NCBI RefSeq assembly: GCF_025943985.1 | Contig: NZ_JAPCWE010000006.1 | Coordinates: forward strand, 109,355-173,354 | Length of the DNA stretch: 64,000 nt | Direction of reading: 5' to 3' | Source: Anaerorudis cellulosivorans | GTDB taxonomy: Bacteria; Bacteroidota; Bacteroidia; Bacteroidales; Dysgonomonadaceae | Shown: one piece after another, positions 35,620 to 45,935 of the stretch | How the letters are laid out: each line of letters begins with the position of its first letter | How positions within the stretch are numbered: the stretch's first letter is position 1 | Position numbers and translations under genes: made by a program | The notes under the pieces: model-generated | The model's database searches: none | What the model was told of the DNA's origin: nothing | Seen by the model: only the letters and a program-made list of their open reading frames with translations

Positions 35620-38600
35620 TTATAAAACGTCTTTACAAACTATTTTTTCCAATTTATCGGATTTGCCCACCTCAACACCATCGACCAGAACCTTGAATCC
35701 TTTCCCTTGATGATAGCGGTCGCCATTTTTATCCCATAGGATGGTAAGGATTTTTCCGTGATACAGCACATTATCGAGGCAAAACCAATCCCACTTGTCT
35801 TTCGGTAGTAAAGGGTTAACTTCTATCGTATTGTCTTCACGTGGACGAAGACCGATCAAACCGGTTATGATCAAGTCGTTGAAAGTGGAATGGTTATAAT
35901 ACCGGCTTCTTTCCTGATCGCCTTTCAACCAGTAACCATGGACTTCATCGAGATATTCTCCAATATAGGGGCGACCACGGTGGTACTGACATTCTACATA
36001 AAGTTCCATCAATTTGAAATAAACGCTGCCGGTGAGGATGTCTTGCCGATAATTGTTCATGAAATTGGCCATAGCTGTCATCGTCTGAGCAGTTGCAAAT
36101 GGCCAAATAGCTCCATCCCATTCGCAGTTACAACATCCTGCTTTGCGGAAAAGCGGATGCCGGCGTTCGGCAGTGGTCAATCCATAAGGAGCCAGAAATC
36201 CTTCTTCGTCTATTACCTGTTTCCATGCCACCTCAAATTTTGCCGATGAAGGTAGATTGAAATACCATGGCAGATATCCGATGGCTTCTCTCACATTTGC
36301 AAGCGAGTCGCCACGAAGCGTCTCAAAAAATTGATGATCTTCGTTCCAAAGTTTTTGTTCAACCAAGTGTTGTATGGTATCGCTTTTTAATCGGTATTTT
36401 TCTGCCAAGAGGTTGTCCCCCGTCATGGTATACATTTTTGAAAGTGCACGAGCATTTCCATACATGTAACTGTTAATGGTTGGGCGTGCATATTTTTTTC
36501 TCCTGCCGCCGCTAATAGACTCTTCCATTCCGTCTCTCACATCCTCCTGCCAGAATAAGCCGTTTTCCAAACGGTGGTCGTTCTCCCAGCTGCGATATTC
36601 CTCATCGAGATCGGGTAACATATCCAGAAGGAATTTCTTGTCATTATTGACCAGAAAACGGTTGTATAAAGCATCGGCTGTCCACGAACTGAATTTTCTA
36701 AACTTTTCCATAGGTTTACCTTCGTTGCCTCTATACCATGCGTGCACGTACTGGTCAAGATATTGGGGCTCATGGAGCCATCGTGATTCGTAAATGTGAT
36801 GTCCGAGTGCGCAAGAGATCATATTATATTTATCGGCATAAGACCTATCTACAAGAAATTCGGTCATTACATATCCGATGGGGGTTTTTTTGATGTGTTT
36901 TCTTAGTGTCCACCAGCGAAAATAATACATTTCTTCGAAATTGTCCTGAGGACATTCGAACAACGGAATGTTTTTCTCCATCCATTCGTTGGCTTTGCTG
37001 TTGGGGATAGCCTGAACGATATTTTCGTCTTCCATGCGGTTGAAATAATCCACATAGTGTCTGAAGTTCTCGTATTTTAAAATTGCAGACGGATGATTGG
37101 TTTTCGAATCGGAAGTTTTTAAATCGCGGATGCGATACACAGCCTCTTTCTCCTGTTCACCTGCTCCGGGCAGGTCATAATCCTGATCGGCCGGTGTCTC
37201 GGGGGTAGGAAACTCACGAACCGTTCCTGTTCTGAAAACGATCCTTTCAATCGAATGGACAGGTGCAAAAAACATACTTTGACCTATTTTTTTGTCGTTC
37301 ACATAAACTGTGATGTTGCGATCGGCAACGGATAGGTCGGCCTTTATTTCGTATATTTTATCGGCACTGTAACTCATCAAGTTTGAATAGCGGGCGCCTT
37401 TTTTTACCCTGAAAGAGCCATCCGGAGTGAATTCCAGTCGTGAGCAGGCAATACCATTATCATCCAAGAATTCTATTTGCAGGGTACCATGTGAAGATTG
37501 TTCTGCCATGCATTTGAAAGAAACGCTCAACTCTTTCGTTTTGGGGATTTTTCTTTCGATTTTTGCATAATCAAAAGGATCTTTATCTTTTAATGTCAGC
37601 CATATGTTGTCGTTTTTTTCTTCCAGCAATACCGGTGCCCACAATGGAGAATAGATATTCCACTCCGTTAATTCCGATAGTTTTTTCTTTGTATCAAAGT
37701 GATCATTGGCATGGGTGGGCTGATTTAGTCTTACCGGAACAGGAATTCTTGAAACCCAGATATCTTCTTTGTTCATGCTGTACGTTATCCATAGGTTGCT
37801 GTCGGGGGGGATACCGTTTCCTTCCTGAATACCTCTCGTGTATTGTGGGCCGTAGGATTTATAATTTCCGCCATACCGCATCGGGGGAATTTCACCCTCA
37901 ACAAGGTTTAATGTGGTATATTCCAATCCATCAGTGCTAAGGGAAATGCCTAACGGCCATCTGTATTCGGACGGATTGTAAACGGTAGCATACATGCCGT
38001 CTGTCAGGCGTTGTCCCCATATTTTTGCGTTGCTGTTGACAAACCCTTTAGCTCTTTCCACCGGTTCTTCCCATGTCCAGCCGCCGTCTTTACTTATGGA
38101 AGTTAAAGCATGCTTCCATAATCCTACCACGTTGCCATTAGGCAAATGATAGTAACAAAAAGCTTTATATTCCCTTTTCAGGGGGATCAAGGGATCATCT
38201 CGATCAGCTTCTTCAACCCATTGCATCATATAAAGCGGGTTATTTAATATTTCATCGCATGCTTTTACGAATTCTTTATCTTTGCTGCTTTTATAAAATG
38301 GAAAGTCGGTATTCTTTTCGTTGAACCCGTGATTATAGTGGATAAAATATATCGGACCGAATGAACCGCCTTTTTTGATTTCACGTACCACTCGCCCAAT
38401 GCCATTTCCGTCATTAGGATCGTCTTTTTCATCTAGTGCAACTCCATAATAGCCCATGGCTATTAGTCGGTTCGATTTGGAAACATAAAAACCCACCCGT
38501 TGATGCATAACGGCCTGTAAGTTTTTGGCCACATGTGGATTGTTAGGCTTAGTGTAACCCTCGGGTACGTTGTAGGTAGGAAATAAAACTACGGGATTTG

Positions 38601-38946
38601 TCCAATTATAACCATTTTTCGATGTTACCAGCATAGTCTGGGAAGGGGGGACGTGTTCGTGCTTAATATCCGATATATAATGCACAAAGAATTGTCCGTT
38701 CCAATATGCCATCATGGGTTGATGGTTGTATGTCCATCCATTGCCATTCGACGTATCGGGATATTCCCTGTTGGCTCTCATAATCTGAATATTATGAACG
38801 CCTACCACAGGCGATAATTGTCCATCGTGATAGGCAGGATTCGAAAGTTCGTTTCCTGTATAATGTACTCTTTCTTGTGCATTGAGCATTGTCGAAAGAC
38901 AAAACAATAAACAAAAAAGTGAAAATTGGTGTATCGATGTATTCAT
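35620..38946 (-). CDS. Sialidase-like propeller plus six-hairpin glycosidase, GH143-GH142-like
   Basis: A 1108-residue secreted protein (signal ending LNA before Q). Residues about 25-430 form a beta-propeller with degenerate Asp boxes (TSKNGYNW, SKDGGWTW). Residues about 450-600 form a beta-sandwich (TLQIEFLDDNGIACSRLEF). Residues about 630-1080 form an (alpha/alpha)6 barrel (YYFRWWTLRKHIKKTPIG, EWDGAIWPFATAQTM, YYNHSTFNDLIITGLIGLRP). This layout and size resemble B. thetaiotaomicron BT1020, where a GH143 domain removes DHA and a GH142 domain removes beta-L-arabinofuranose from RG-II side chain D. The assignment rests on recalled architecture. Mannosylglycerate-hydrolase-like is the fallback description for the barrel. 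Confidence 0.68.
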   Translation of the reverse strand: MNTSIHQFSLFCLLFCLSTMLNAQERVHYTGNELSNPAYHDGQLSPVVGVHNIQIMRANREYPDTSNGNGWTYNHQPMMAYWNGQFFVHYISDIKHEHVPPSQTMLVTSKNGYNWTNPVVLFPTYNVPEGYTKPNNPHVAKNLQAVMHQRVGFYVSKSNRLIAMGYYGVALDEKDDPNDGNGIGRVVREIKKGGSFGPIYFIHYNHGFNEKNTDFPFYKSSKDKEFVKACDEILNNPLYMMQWVEEADRDDPLIPLKREYKAFCYYHLPNGNVVGLWKHALTSISKDGGWTWEEPVERAKGFVNSNAKIWGQRLTDGMYATVYNPSEYRWPLGISLSTDGLEYTTLNLVEGEIPPMRYGGNYKSYGPQYTRGIQEGNGIPPDSNLWITYSMNKEDIWVSRIPVPVRLNQPTHANDHFDTKKKLSELTEWNIYSPLWAPVLLEEKNDNIWLTLKDKDPFDYAKIERKIPKTKELSVSFKCMAEQSSHGTLQIEFLDDNGIACSRLEFTPDGSFRVKKGARYSNLMSYSADKIYEIKADLSVADRNITVYVNDKKIGQSMFFAPVHSIERIVFRTGTVREFPTPETPADQDYDLPGAGEQEKEAVYRIRDLKTSDSKTNHPSAILKYENFRHYVDYFNRMEDENIVQAIPNSKANEWMEKNIPLFECPQDNFEEMYYFRWWTLRKHIKKTPIGYVMTEFLVDRSYADKYNMISCALGHHIYESRWLHEPQYLDQYVHAWYRGNEGKPMEKFRKFSSWTADALYNRFLVNNDKKFLLDMLPDLDEEYRSWENDHRLENGLFWQEDVRDGMEESISGGRRKKYARPTINSYMYGNARALSKMYTMTGDNLLAEKYRLKSDTIQHLVEQKLWNEDHQFFETLRGDSLANVREAIGYLPWYFNLPSSAKFEVAWKQVIDEEGFLAPYGLTTAERRHPLFRKAGCCNCEWDGAIWPFATAQTMTAMANFMNNYRQDILTGSVYFKLMELYVECQYHRGRPYIGEYLDEVHGYWLKGDQERSRYYNHSTFNDLIITGLIGLRPREDNTIEVNPLLPKDKWDWFCLDNVLYHGKILTILWDKNGDRYHQGKGFKVLVDGVEVGKSDKLEKIVCKDVL

Positions 38947-38975
38947 CAGTTTTTTCTTTTTAGGGCGTAAGAAAT

Positions 38976-39911
38976 TTATTCTTTCAGGTGTTTTAAATTT
39001 TCAACTATGAAAAATGGGACTTTTATTATGGTGCCATGTTTGTGGCCCTGTGGTATTCGAATCTCGTTGGTGATATTCTTAAAACGGATAAAATCCCGGG
39101 TTTTCACCGCACCATAAATTTTTTCCCTGTATAAATCAAAATAGATGAGATAATCATCTTTTACTTTAGCAACCGTAGGACCTTCCGAGAATTCTTCAGT
39201 AAAAGGTTCCGATATATTGAAAAAAGGGCCTATAGGGGTTTGGGCAAAAGCTACTCTGAGATTCCTGTTGGGCCTTGTATTGTCTTTAAATACCAATACA
39301 TAATCGTTTCTTCTTTTCACGATTACCCCATCAATCACACTAAATCCGGGATCAAAGAAAAGTTTTGTTTCCGAAAAAGATTGAAAATCGTTGGTTGTAA
39401 GATAATATAATCTGTGATTGTTGTTATCTTCTTCCTCGCCGGCAGGAAATTGTCCGGGGATACACGACGCCCAAACGATGATAAATTCTTTTTCTGTATC
39501 ATCATAAAATATTTCGGGAGCCCACACATTAACGGCAGTTGGTTCGTGTATCATTGCAGGGATCATTCTTTGTTCAGACCAATGAATCAGATCTTTTGAA
39601 GAAGCATATCCAAAACCCAAGTCCCCTTTCCAGCTGGTTGTCCATACCAAATGGTAAGTTCCGTCAGGACCTTTTGCAATAGAGGGGTCACGCATTAATT
39701 TCTCTTTTCCCAGCGTAGGTTTTAACCAGATGCCGGGGATACTGTCCCAATGAACCCCGTCTTCACTATACAAAAAACGCAAGCCTTCATTTGCCGGTTC
39801 ATGGAAAGAAGTAAATAAATATACCTCTTTTCCCTGTTTTTTTTGTGCACATGCAGATACAAAAATAAGAAAAAAGCCGAATAAGAAAAGTGACAAAAAA
39901 TAATGTTTCAT
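38976..39911 (-). CDS. GH43-like five-bladed propeller lipoprotein
   Basis: A 311-residue lipoprotein (lipobox VSAC, C21). The compact propeller shows plausible GH43 catalytic residues: D75 (MRDPSI), D194 (SVIDGVI) and E243 (FSEGPTV). The first-blade Asp seen in many GH43 arabinosidases is not obvious before D75, so the subfamily is uncertain. An alpha-L-arabinofuranosidase or beta-galactosidase/xylosidase acting on pectin side chains is inferred. It is the first gene of the leftward operon, transcribed from the palindrome-rich region shared with susC. Confidence 0.72.
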   Translation of the reverse strand: MKHYFLSLFLFGFFLIFVSACAQKKQGKEVYLFTSFHEPANEGLRFLYSEDGVHWDSIPGIWLKPTLGKEKLMRDPSIAKGPDGTYHLVWTTSWKGDLGFGYASSKDLIHWSEQRMIPAMIHEPTAVNVWAPEIFYDDTEKEFIIVWASCIPGQFPAGEEEDNNNHRLYYLTTNDFQSFSETKLFFDPGFSVIDGVIVKRRNDYVLVFKDNTRPNRNLRVAFAQTPIGPFFNISEPFTEEFSEGPTVAKVKDDYLIYFDLYREKIYGAVKTRDFIRFKNITNEIRIPQGHKHGTIIKVPFFIVENLKHLKE

Positions 39912-39953
39912 GCTGTTTTGATCTTAACAATCTTGCCAAAAATTAAAAATCAC

Positions 39954-39968
39954 ACGTCAAAGTGACGT
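39954..39968. promoter_or_regulatory. Perfect 15-bp dyad ACGTCA-n3-TGACGT
   Basis: Two perfect 6-bp arms flank AAG. It lies 43 bases upstream of the GH43 start, in the divergent regulatory region, and looks like a homodimer operator. No regulator is assigned to it. Confidence 0.5.
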
Positions 39969-39981
39969 CCAACATTTGATC

Positions 39982-40055
39982 TTGTACTCAATGGATAAGA
40001 AGAGGTATATTTTTTTATTTTTTAAAAATAAAAAAACAGGATCTAATGAGTACAA
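39982..40055. repeat. Nested inverted repeats in the divergent GH43/susC regulatory region
   Basis: TTGTACTCA at 39982-39990 and TGAGTACAA at 40047-40055 are perfect 9-bp inverted arms. Between them, at 40010-40036, a perfect 13-bp A/T-only inverted repeat (TTTTTTTATTTTT and its complement) has a single central T. The region 39912-40198 is otherwise AT-rich without a recognisable gene, and I found no exact TAnnTTTG box for either operon. Confidence 0.6.
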
Positions 40056-40198
40056 AAAAATAGAGGTATCGTCCTATTTTTAGAGAATGAAGTTTTATGG
40101 AGATAAAAATTTATTAATGAAGATGATAGCAATATTCTAATAGAAAATGAAAATCAATTTAAGTAAGTAAGCGACATTAATTTTAAAAAAATGAAAGA

Positions 40199-43100
40199 AT
40201 GAAACAACAACATGTATTAAATCTGGAAAAAGGAATATTGTTCACCTTGCTGTGGACCTTTTCCTTATGTGTTTTTTCCCAGAATTTGACCGTAAAAGGA
40301 TCGGTTAAAGATGAGAAAGGTGAACCTCTTATCGGAGCGACCATTCAGATTCAAGGGACTTCTATAGGTACCGTGACGGATATGGAAGGAAACTATACAT
40401 TGCTTAATGTTCCACGTAACGCAAAACTCGTAGTATCTTATGTAGGTATGGAAACAGAAGTTGTTGATGTGAATGGCAGAACAACAATAAATGTGGTTTT
40501 AAAAGAAGCTGCAGAAGTGTTGGAAGAGGTGGTAGTTGTGGGTTATGGTACCCAACGCGTCAAAGATTTGACCGGTGCAGCTGCTCCCGTGCCGGTTGAA
40601 GAGGTTGCCACTTTACCGGGTGCTTCCATTGCTGATGCATTAGCCGGTCAGGTGGTAGGACTTCACGTGTCAACCAGTAGTGGGCGTCCGGGATCTACGG
40701 GATCTTTCACCGTAAGAGAACCTGCTCCGCCTTTTGCAGGAGGTGTAAGTTATGGCCCGTTAATCGTAATTGATGACGTTGTTCAGGTGAATGAGTTGGG
40801 AGAACCCGATATGACAACCTTCAACATGTTGGATCCTTCCGAAATCGAAAGCATGACCGTCTTGAAAGATGCTTCTGCTGCTATTTATGGTTCACGCGCT
40901 TCACAAGGGGTAATTCTCGTAAAAACCAAAAGGGGGAGAGTTGGTGCCCCACAGATTTCTTATTCCTTGAAGTTGGATAATTCTGATGCAGTGGGTCATG
41001 CTCAAACCATGAGTGCCTATGAAACCGGTGTTTTCACAAATAGGATGATTAATCAAATTTATGCAAACGGCGGAACTAATTATACCAGTTATCTGTATTC
41101 GGAAGATGAGTTGAATGCAATGAAAAATTTGAATTATGATTGGTTGGATCGTGCGTGGCATTCTGCATTGTCTCAACGCCACTCATTGACCGTGAATGGA
41201 GGAACAGAAAAGATTACTTATTTCGGTGGTCTCTCTTTTCAGGATCAAGAAACCAATTTAGGTAAAGTTCAAGATTATGGGAAATGGACGTTTCGTACAG
41301 GTGGAGAGGCAAAGGTTGCTGCAGGACTTAGACTTTCTGCTTCCATTGCCGGATATAACAATAAAAAAACCGGCATAAAGGAACAGGCAAAAATAACCTC
41401 CGGTCCTTGGGGAAGCCAATCTCCGTCTCAAGACTATCCGATGTTGCGTCACATGCCGAAGTTTATTCCCATGGAAGTAACCATTACTGATCCGGAAACG
41501 AACGAGTCAAAAAACTATTGGGTTTCGCCATGGGTTGGTCCTCACTATGTGAATACTTCTACCAATGATAATATTGGTTCAGGCTATGCGGTTTGGAATT
41601 TTTTTGTGAATGAGGCTTCCAAAGCAAGAAAATACAATGAAGAAAATGGCTATAATGTCAATTTTTCTTTGACATACGATGTTCCTTTCATCAAAGGTTT
41701 ATCGTTGAAAGGGATGTATGCCGTAAATTATGCTAATGCGGTAAATACGGATGTAGGACATTATTATCAGTTAGCTCGTGCCACCAATACCAATCAGCCG
41801 GGCAAGCATTTGATAGGGGAGCATACCACATGGGATTTTCCACAATTCGGTAGAGGTGCCAACAACAAACCCTCAGTTGTTTACAATAAAGATACTTATA
41901 AAAGTGAACAATGGAACTTTATGGTTACCTATAACCGTACGTTTAATCAGCATGATATTGCATTTACGGGTGTAATCGAGCGTGCCGAATCAGAAGGAAA
42001 TACAAATCAAATCTATTATGATGGTCCATGGGATTCTTATAATGGCGTAAGTAATTCTGCAGGGACATTAAATACGGATGGAGCCAAAACCTATTTTACG
42101 AAATCAGAAAGCGGTGCTTTATCCTATATCGGGAGATTGAATTATAAATATGCCAATCGGTATTTGTTCCAATTTCTTGTTCGCACAGATGCTTCTACGA
42201 AATTTGCCCCCGAAAATTATTGGGGAACATTCCCTACCGGATCAATTGGTTGGGTGGCATCGGAGGAGAAATTTTTCAAAAATAGCAAAATAGGCGAGTA
42301 TGTCGATTATTTTAAATTGCGTTACAGCCTTGGGAAAACGGGAAAAGATAATGTTCCTGCATGGTCATGGATGCCGGCATTTACAGTGAATCCGACCAGC
42401 GGTCTGGGCTTTGGTGCCATCGATGGGGCTCCTTCTTTCGGTGCAATTTTTAATGGAACGGTAAACAGGAATATCAGGTGGGATACGACAATTAAACAGA
42501 ATTTAGGTATCGATCTGAATATCCTTTCGAATAGATTAAACGCCACCGTCGATTATTTTTATGATAAAACTCATGACATGATCATGAAAGTAGCCAACCC
42601 CGATGAACCTATATACATTGGCGCAAGTCTTCCTTATTTAAATTATGGTAAAGTTGACGCGTGGGGGTGGGAATTTTCGCTGAAATGGGCCGACAAGATT
42701 CAACAGAGTTTGATCCCTTCAATTGGTCCTATCAGATACGGCATCGGTATGGATTATTCAATTTCATGGCATAAAGTAGTATTGGGGGAAGAACCCTATT
42801 TCGATTATCCTGCTGAAGTTAATAATGCCGGCAGCAAAACCGGTTACCGAAGCCCGGACAATCAATATGGATTAAAAGTATGGAAAGAAACCGGCAAAGG
42901 TGACGGTATATTGCGTACTCAAACCGATATCGATAACTATTGGCAGTACTTAACCGACCTGGCTACTGCTGCGGGAGGGAAACCGGAGTATTTGGGTATT
43001 ACTACGAAAGACAAAATGTATCCCGGCATGCTTGCTTATCAAGATATCGCAGGCGATATTGATGTTGAGAACAAAACAATTGCAGGTCCTAACGGGGTAA

Positions 43101-43624
43101 TTTCGACAGATCATGGACAGGATTATGCAAAATTGGCCAATAATAGAACACACAATATTAATACAAAATTAAATCTGCAATGGGGCGATTTCAGTTGGAA
43201 TGCCATGCTTTCTACTTCATGGGGCGGTTACCGGGCAATATATCATGATGTTTCACAATCTATTAATAACAGCACAATTATCTGGTCGCAATTTTCTTAT
43301 GTGAACGATATGTTCGATCCTACAGATAATCCGAATGGAAAATATCCGAGCATGGCAGTTTCCGGAGCTTATGGCGGATATTCCGATTTTTGGATGGTGC
43401 CGACCTTTCGTTGCTATGTTAAGTACATGACATTTGGCTATTCGCTACCCAAGAATTTTTTGAAAAAAACAGGAATAGATAACTTACAATTGAGTTTGAC
43501 AGGCAATAATTTGTGGGATTTTTATAACCCCTACCCTGATCATTTCATCAATATGTATGACAGCGGCAGAACGGGGTATCCAACTCTTAGAACATGGACA
43601 TTCGGTTTGAATCTCACATTCTGA
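40199..43624 (+). CDS. SusC/RagA-family TonB-dependent outer membrane transporter
   Basis: A 1141-residue outer membrane beta-barrel that imports oligosaccharides with its SusD partner. After a signal peptide (ending VFS before Q) come a carboxypeptidase-regulatory-like domain (VKGSVKDEKGEPLIGATIQIQG), a TonB box (EVVVVGYGTQ), a plug (GSRASQGVILVKTKRG) and a barrel ending GLNLTF. There is no STN domain, so unlike the second SusC it does not signal to an ECF/FecR pair. SusD follows after 35 bases. Just before the ATG a three-codon MKE reading frame overlaps the start (ATGA), probably by chance. Confidence 0.96.
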   Translation: MKQQHVLNLEKGILFTLLWTFSLCVFSQNLTVKGSVKDEKGEPLIGATIQIQGTSIGTVTDMEGNYTLLNVPRNAKLVVSYVGMETEVVDVNGRTTINVVLKEAAEVLEEVVVVGYGTQRVKDLTGAAAPVPVEEVATLPGASIADALAGQVVGLHVSTSSGRPGSTGSFTVREPAPPFAGGVSYGPLIVIDDVVQVNELGEPDMTTFNMLDPSEIESMTVLKDASAAIYGSRASQGVILVKTKRGRVGAPQISYSLKLDNSDAVGHAQTMSAYETGVFTNRMINQIYANGGTNYTSYLYSEDELNAMKNLNYDWLDRAWHSALSQRHSLTVNGGTEKITYFGGLSFQDQETNLGKVQDYGKWTFRTGGEAKVAAGLRLSASIAGYNNKKTGIKEQAKITSGPWGSQSPSQDYPMLRHMPKFIPMEVTITDPETNESKNYWVSPWVGPHYVNTSTNDNIGSGYAVWNFFVNEASKARKYNEENGYNVNFSLTYDVPFIKGLSLKGMYAVNYANAVNTDVGHYYQLARATNTNQPGKHLIGEHTTWDFPQFGRGANNKPSVVYNKDTYKSEQWNFMVTYNRTFNQHDIAFTGVIERAESEGNTNQIYYDGPWDSYNGVSNSAGTLNTDGAKTYFTKSESGALSYIGRLNYKYANRYLFQFLVRTDASTKFAPENYWGTFPTGSIGWVASEEKFFKNSKIGEYVDYFKLRYSLGKTGKDNVPAWSWMPAFTVNPTSGLGFGAIDGAPSFGAIFNGTVNRNIRWDTTIKQNLGIDLNILSNRLNATVDYFYDKTHDMIMKVANPDEPIYIGASLPYLNYGKVDAWGWEFSLKWADKIQQSLIPSIGPIRYGIGMDYSISWHKVVLGEEPYFDYPAEVNNAGSKTGYRSPDNQYGLKVWKETGKGDGILRTQTDIDNYWQYLTDLATAAGGKPEYLGITTKDKMYPGMLAYQDIAGDIDVENKTIAGPNGVISTDHGQDYAKLANNRTHNINTKLNLQWGDFSWNAMLSTSWGGYRAIYHDVSQSINNSTIIWSQFSYVNDMFDPTDNPNGKYPSMAVSGAYGGYSDFWMVPTFRCYVKYMTFGYSLPKNFLKKTGIDNLQLSLTGNNLWDFYNPYPDHFINMYDSGRTGYPTLRTWTFGLNLTF

Positions 43625-43659
43625 AATAGTTAAATAATCAATCGAAAAAAATTAGAAAG

Positions 43660-45906
43660 ATGAAAAGAAAATGGTTTACTATACTAATATTGGGAACATG
43701 CTTGCTTTTAAATACAGCATGCAGTGATCAGTTCTTGGAAGAAAAAAGAGATTACAGTGTATTTGGTCCCGAAGATATTTTCAAAGATCCCAATCAGGCG
43801 AATGCGGTATTTGGGAGTATTTATAAAAAGATTTTAGGGAAATATAATTCTCCATTATGCGGATCAGACATTCTTATGAGACAGGATCAGGACAATATGG
43901 GAGGAGCAAATTATATGCTTACCGAAGAATTGGCCAGTGGATATCCCATTGGCATGACAGGCAATAATAAATATAAAGGGGTTCATCATAAAACGACTAA
44001 GGCCGGGAATCATTTGGGTAATCCGCATTACTGGAATTACGGTAAAAACTCAACGGGGAACTATAATAATTTCAGCAAAGATGTTTTATTCCCTTCTATT
44101 TATCTTATTAATTGCTTTATTGATGAAATAGAGCGATATCGTACCCAGTATTTAGACGATACTTTCTGGGATAGGTTGAAAGGACAGGCTATTTTTGCCC
44201 GTGCATGGTTATATTTAGATGCCGTCCGCTTGTTTGGCGGGGTGCCCTATTACAGCACGAGTTTGGAAGATACTCCATCTGTGGATGATCGTTCTCCTCG
44301 TATGCCTATTGATAGTTGTATAGAAAAGATATGTGCCGATTTTCAACAAGCGGCATCTTTGTTGCCCCCCAAATGGGACTCGGAGAATATGGGACGTTTT
44401 ACCTCCGTGGCTGCTTTGGCTATGATCAGCAGAGTTCGTCTTTATGCTGCCAGTCCGGTATTCAACGCAAGCTGGGATAACCCTCAGAGCAGGCGCTGGA
44501 AAGCGGCACTGGATGCAGGTTTAGCAGCTGAACAGGCTGCTAATGAAGCAGGGTATGGTACAAGTGTGAATGACATCAATGCATGGGATCAGATGTTTTA
44601 TGCGTATGCTGCAGGTTCGTTTAATCCGGAAGCCATCATTATGATTCCGAAAAACTCCAATACCATGTATGATGCTACCTATTCCAATAAATGGGAAAAA
44701 TACATACGTCCTCAAGCCATAACCTCAGCTTCGGGATCAGGATTTCCGGCACCAAAACAAATGATTGATCTTTTCCCGATGAAAGATGGTACTCGTCCCG
44801 TAGCAGGTCAAAATTATGATCCCCTAAAGTTTTACAGAGACAGAGATCCGCGGTTTTATCGAACTTTTGCTTTTTCGGGTTGCGAATGGCCGGGAACCAC
44901 AAAACAACTCTGGTTGTATGTTTACAAGTATGGCAATGAATATCGATATACCGATGGTACACCTGGTGACGCCGGAGCGCAAAAGAAAAGTAAAGCGATT
45001 GTCTGGAAGATGTCTGACCCCACGGTAGCAGTTGGATCAGAAGATTATGCAGGGACCGATATACTCGAATATCGGTATGCCGAACTTTTGTTGAATATTG
45101 CAGAATGTTATGCTGCAACGGGAAATTCCGGTAAATGTATCGAATATTTGTCACGCATTAGACAGAGAGTTGGAATTAATTCTGCCAACAATTATGGGAT
45201 AGGAAATCCTTCAAATAAGTATGCATTGATTGAAGCCTGTTTGTATGAGCGGCGTGTGGAGTTGGCTTACGAAGGAAAACGTTCATGGGATATGCGTCGT
45301 TGGTTGTTGTATGAAGGTGGTGCAGGATTCGATCCCGTATTAGCCGGTGTGGACGGCAAAAATTATTATAATCCTGAAAATGCCTGGGGGCTGGGTTGGA
45401 AACTTTATGACGGTCAAGCAGGAAGGGCGAATTATTCGAAAACAAATAATATTCTAACTATGTTGGGACTTAATCGGTTTTCAGGGACGAAACATGTGGG
45501 TGAGATTTGGGGATATGACCTTTCTACCCCTCAACCGACTGAGAGTGATCCATTGCAAAACAATGCGGCTAAATTGGCGGTTCCGCACATCAAAAAAAAT
45601 ATGACTGATGCAGAACGAAATGCAGCATTCGACAAGTTGGAGGCATTTTATACGAGTAATAGTTTGGTAACCCAAAATGCCATTAATGCTATGGGGCCTA
45701 AATACGGCATGGATTCAGGTACTTCCGACTCTGACAAGAATTGGTTATTTTCTTGGAGAGGATGGTATTATGTATATCCATTGCATTACGATTTGTATGA
45801 TGCTTCCAAAGGCAATACCTGGCTTGAACAAACTGTAGGCTGGATGGTCGCCAACGCCAACGATGGCGAACAGGATGGCACCTATGTGTATTGTACTGCA
45901 GAATAG
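43660..45906 (+). CDS. SusD/RagB-family glycan-binding lipoprotein
   Basis: A 748-residue surface lipoprotein (signal ending LNTAC, lipidated Cys at about residue 21) that caps SusC. The TPR-containing SusD body is visible: DPNQANAVFGSIYKKIL, IFARAWLYLDAVRLFGGVPYY, ILEYRYAELLLNIAECYAATG, and the C-terminal ELAYEGKRSWDMRRW. It is longer than a typical SusD (about 550 residues), with extra sequence between residues 240 and 460 and at the end, which suggests a bulky ligand. A strong terminator follows the stop codon. Confidence 0.95.
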   Translation: MKRKWFTILILGTCLLLNTACSDQFLEEKRDYSVFGPEDIFKDPNQANAVFGSIYKKILGKYNSPLCGSDILMRQDQDNMGGANYMLTEELASGYPIGMTGNNKYKGVHHKTTKAGNHLGNPHYWNYGKNSTGNYNNFSKDVLFPSIYLINCFIDEIERYRTQYLDDTFWDRLKGQAIFARAWLYLDAVRLFGGVPYYSTSLEDTPSVDDRSPRMPIDSCIEKICADFQQAASLLPPKWDSENMGRFTSVAALAMISRVRLYAASPVFNASWDNPQSRRWKAALDAGLAAEQAANEAGYGTSVNDINAWDQMFYAYAAGSFNPEAIIMIPKNSNTMYDATYSNKWEKYIRPQAITSASGSGFPAPKQMIDLFPMKDGTRPVAGQNYDPLKFYRDRDPRFYRTFAFSGCEWPGTTKQLWLYVYKYGNEYRYTDGTPGDAGAQKKSKAIVWKMSDPTVAVGSEDYAGTDILEYRYAELLLNIAECYAATGNSGKCIEYLSRIRQRVGINSANNYGIGNPSNKYALIEACLYERRVELAYEGKRSWDMRRWLLYEGGAGFDPVLAGVDGKNYYNPENAWGLGWKLYDGQAGRANYSKTNNILTMLGLNRFSGTKHVGEIWGYDLSTPQPTESDPLQNNAAKLAVPHIKKNMTDAERNAAFDKLEAFYTSNSLVTQNAINAMGPKYGMDSGTSDSDKNWLFSWRGWYYVYPLHYDLYDASKGNTWLEQTVGWMVANANDGEQDGTYVYCTAE

Positions 45907-45935
45907 TAATTTCTACAATCGATAGTCAACTCGAT

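Noticed and set aside
40190..40201. Three-codon leader peptide MKE overlapping the susC start
   Set aside because: ATG-AAA-GAA-TGA can arise by chance in A-rich DNA and shows no regulatory structure of its own.
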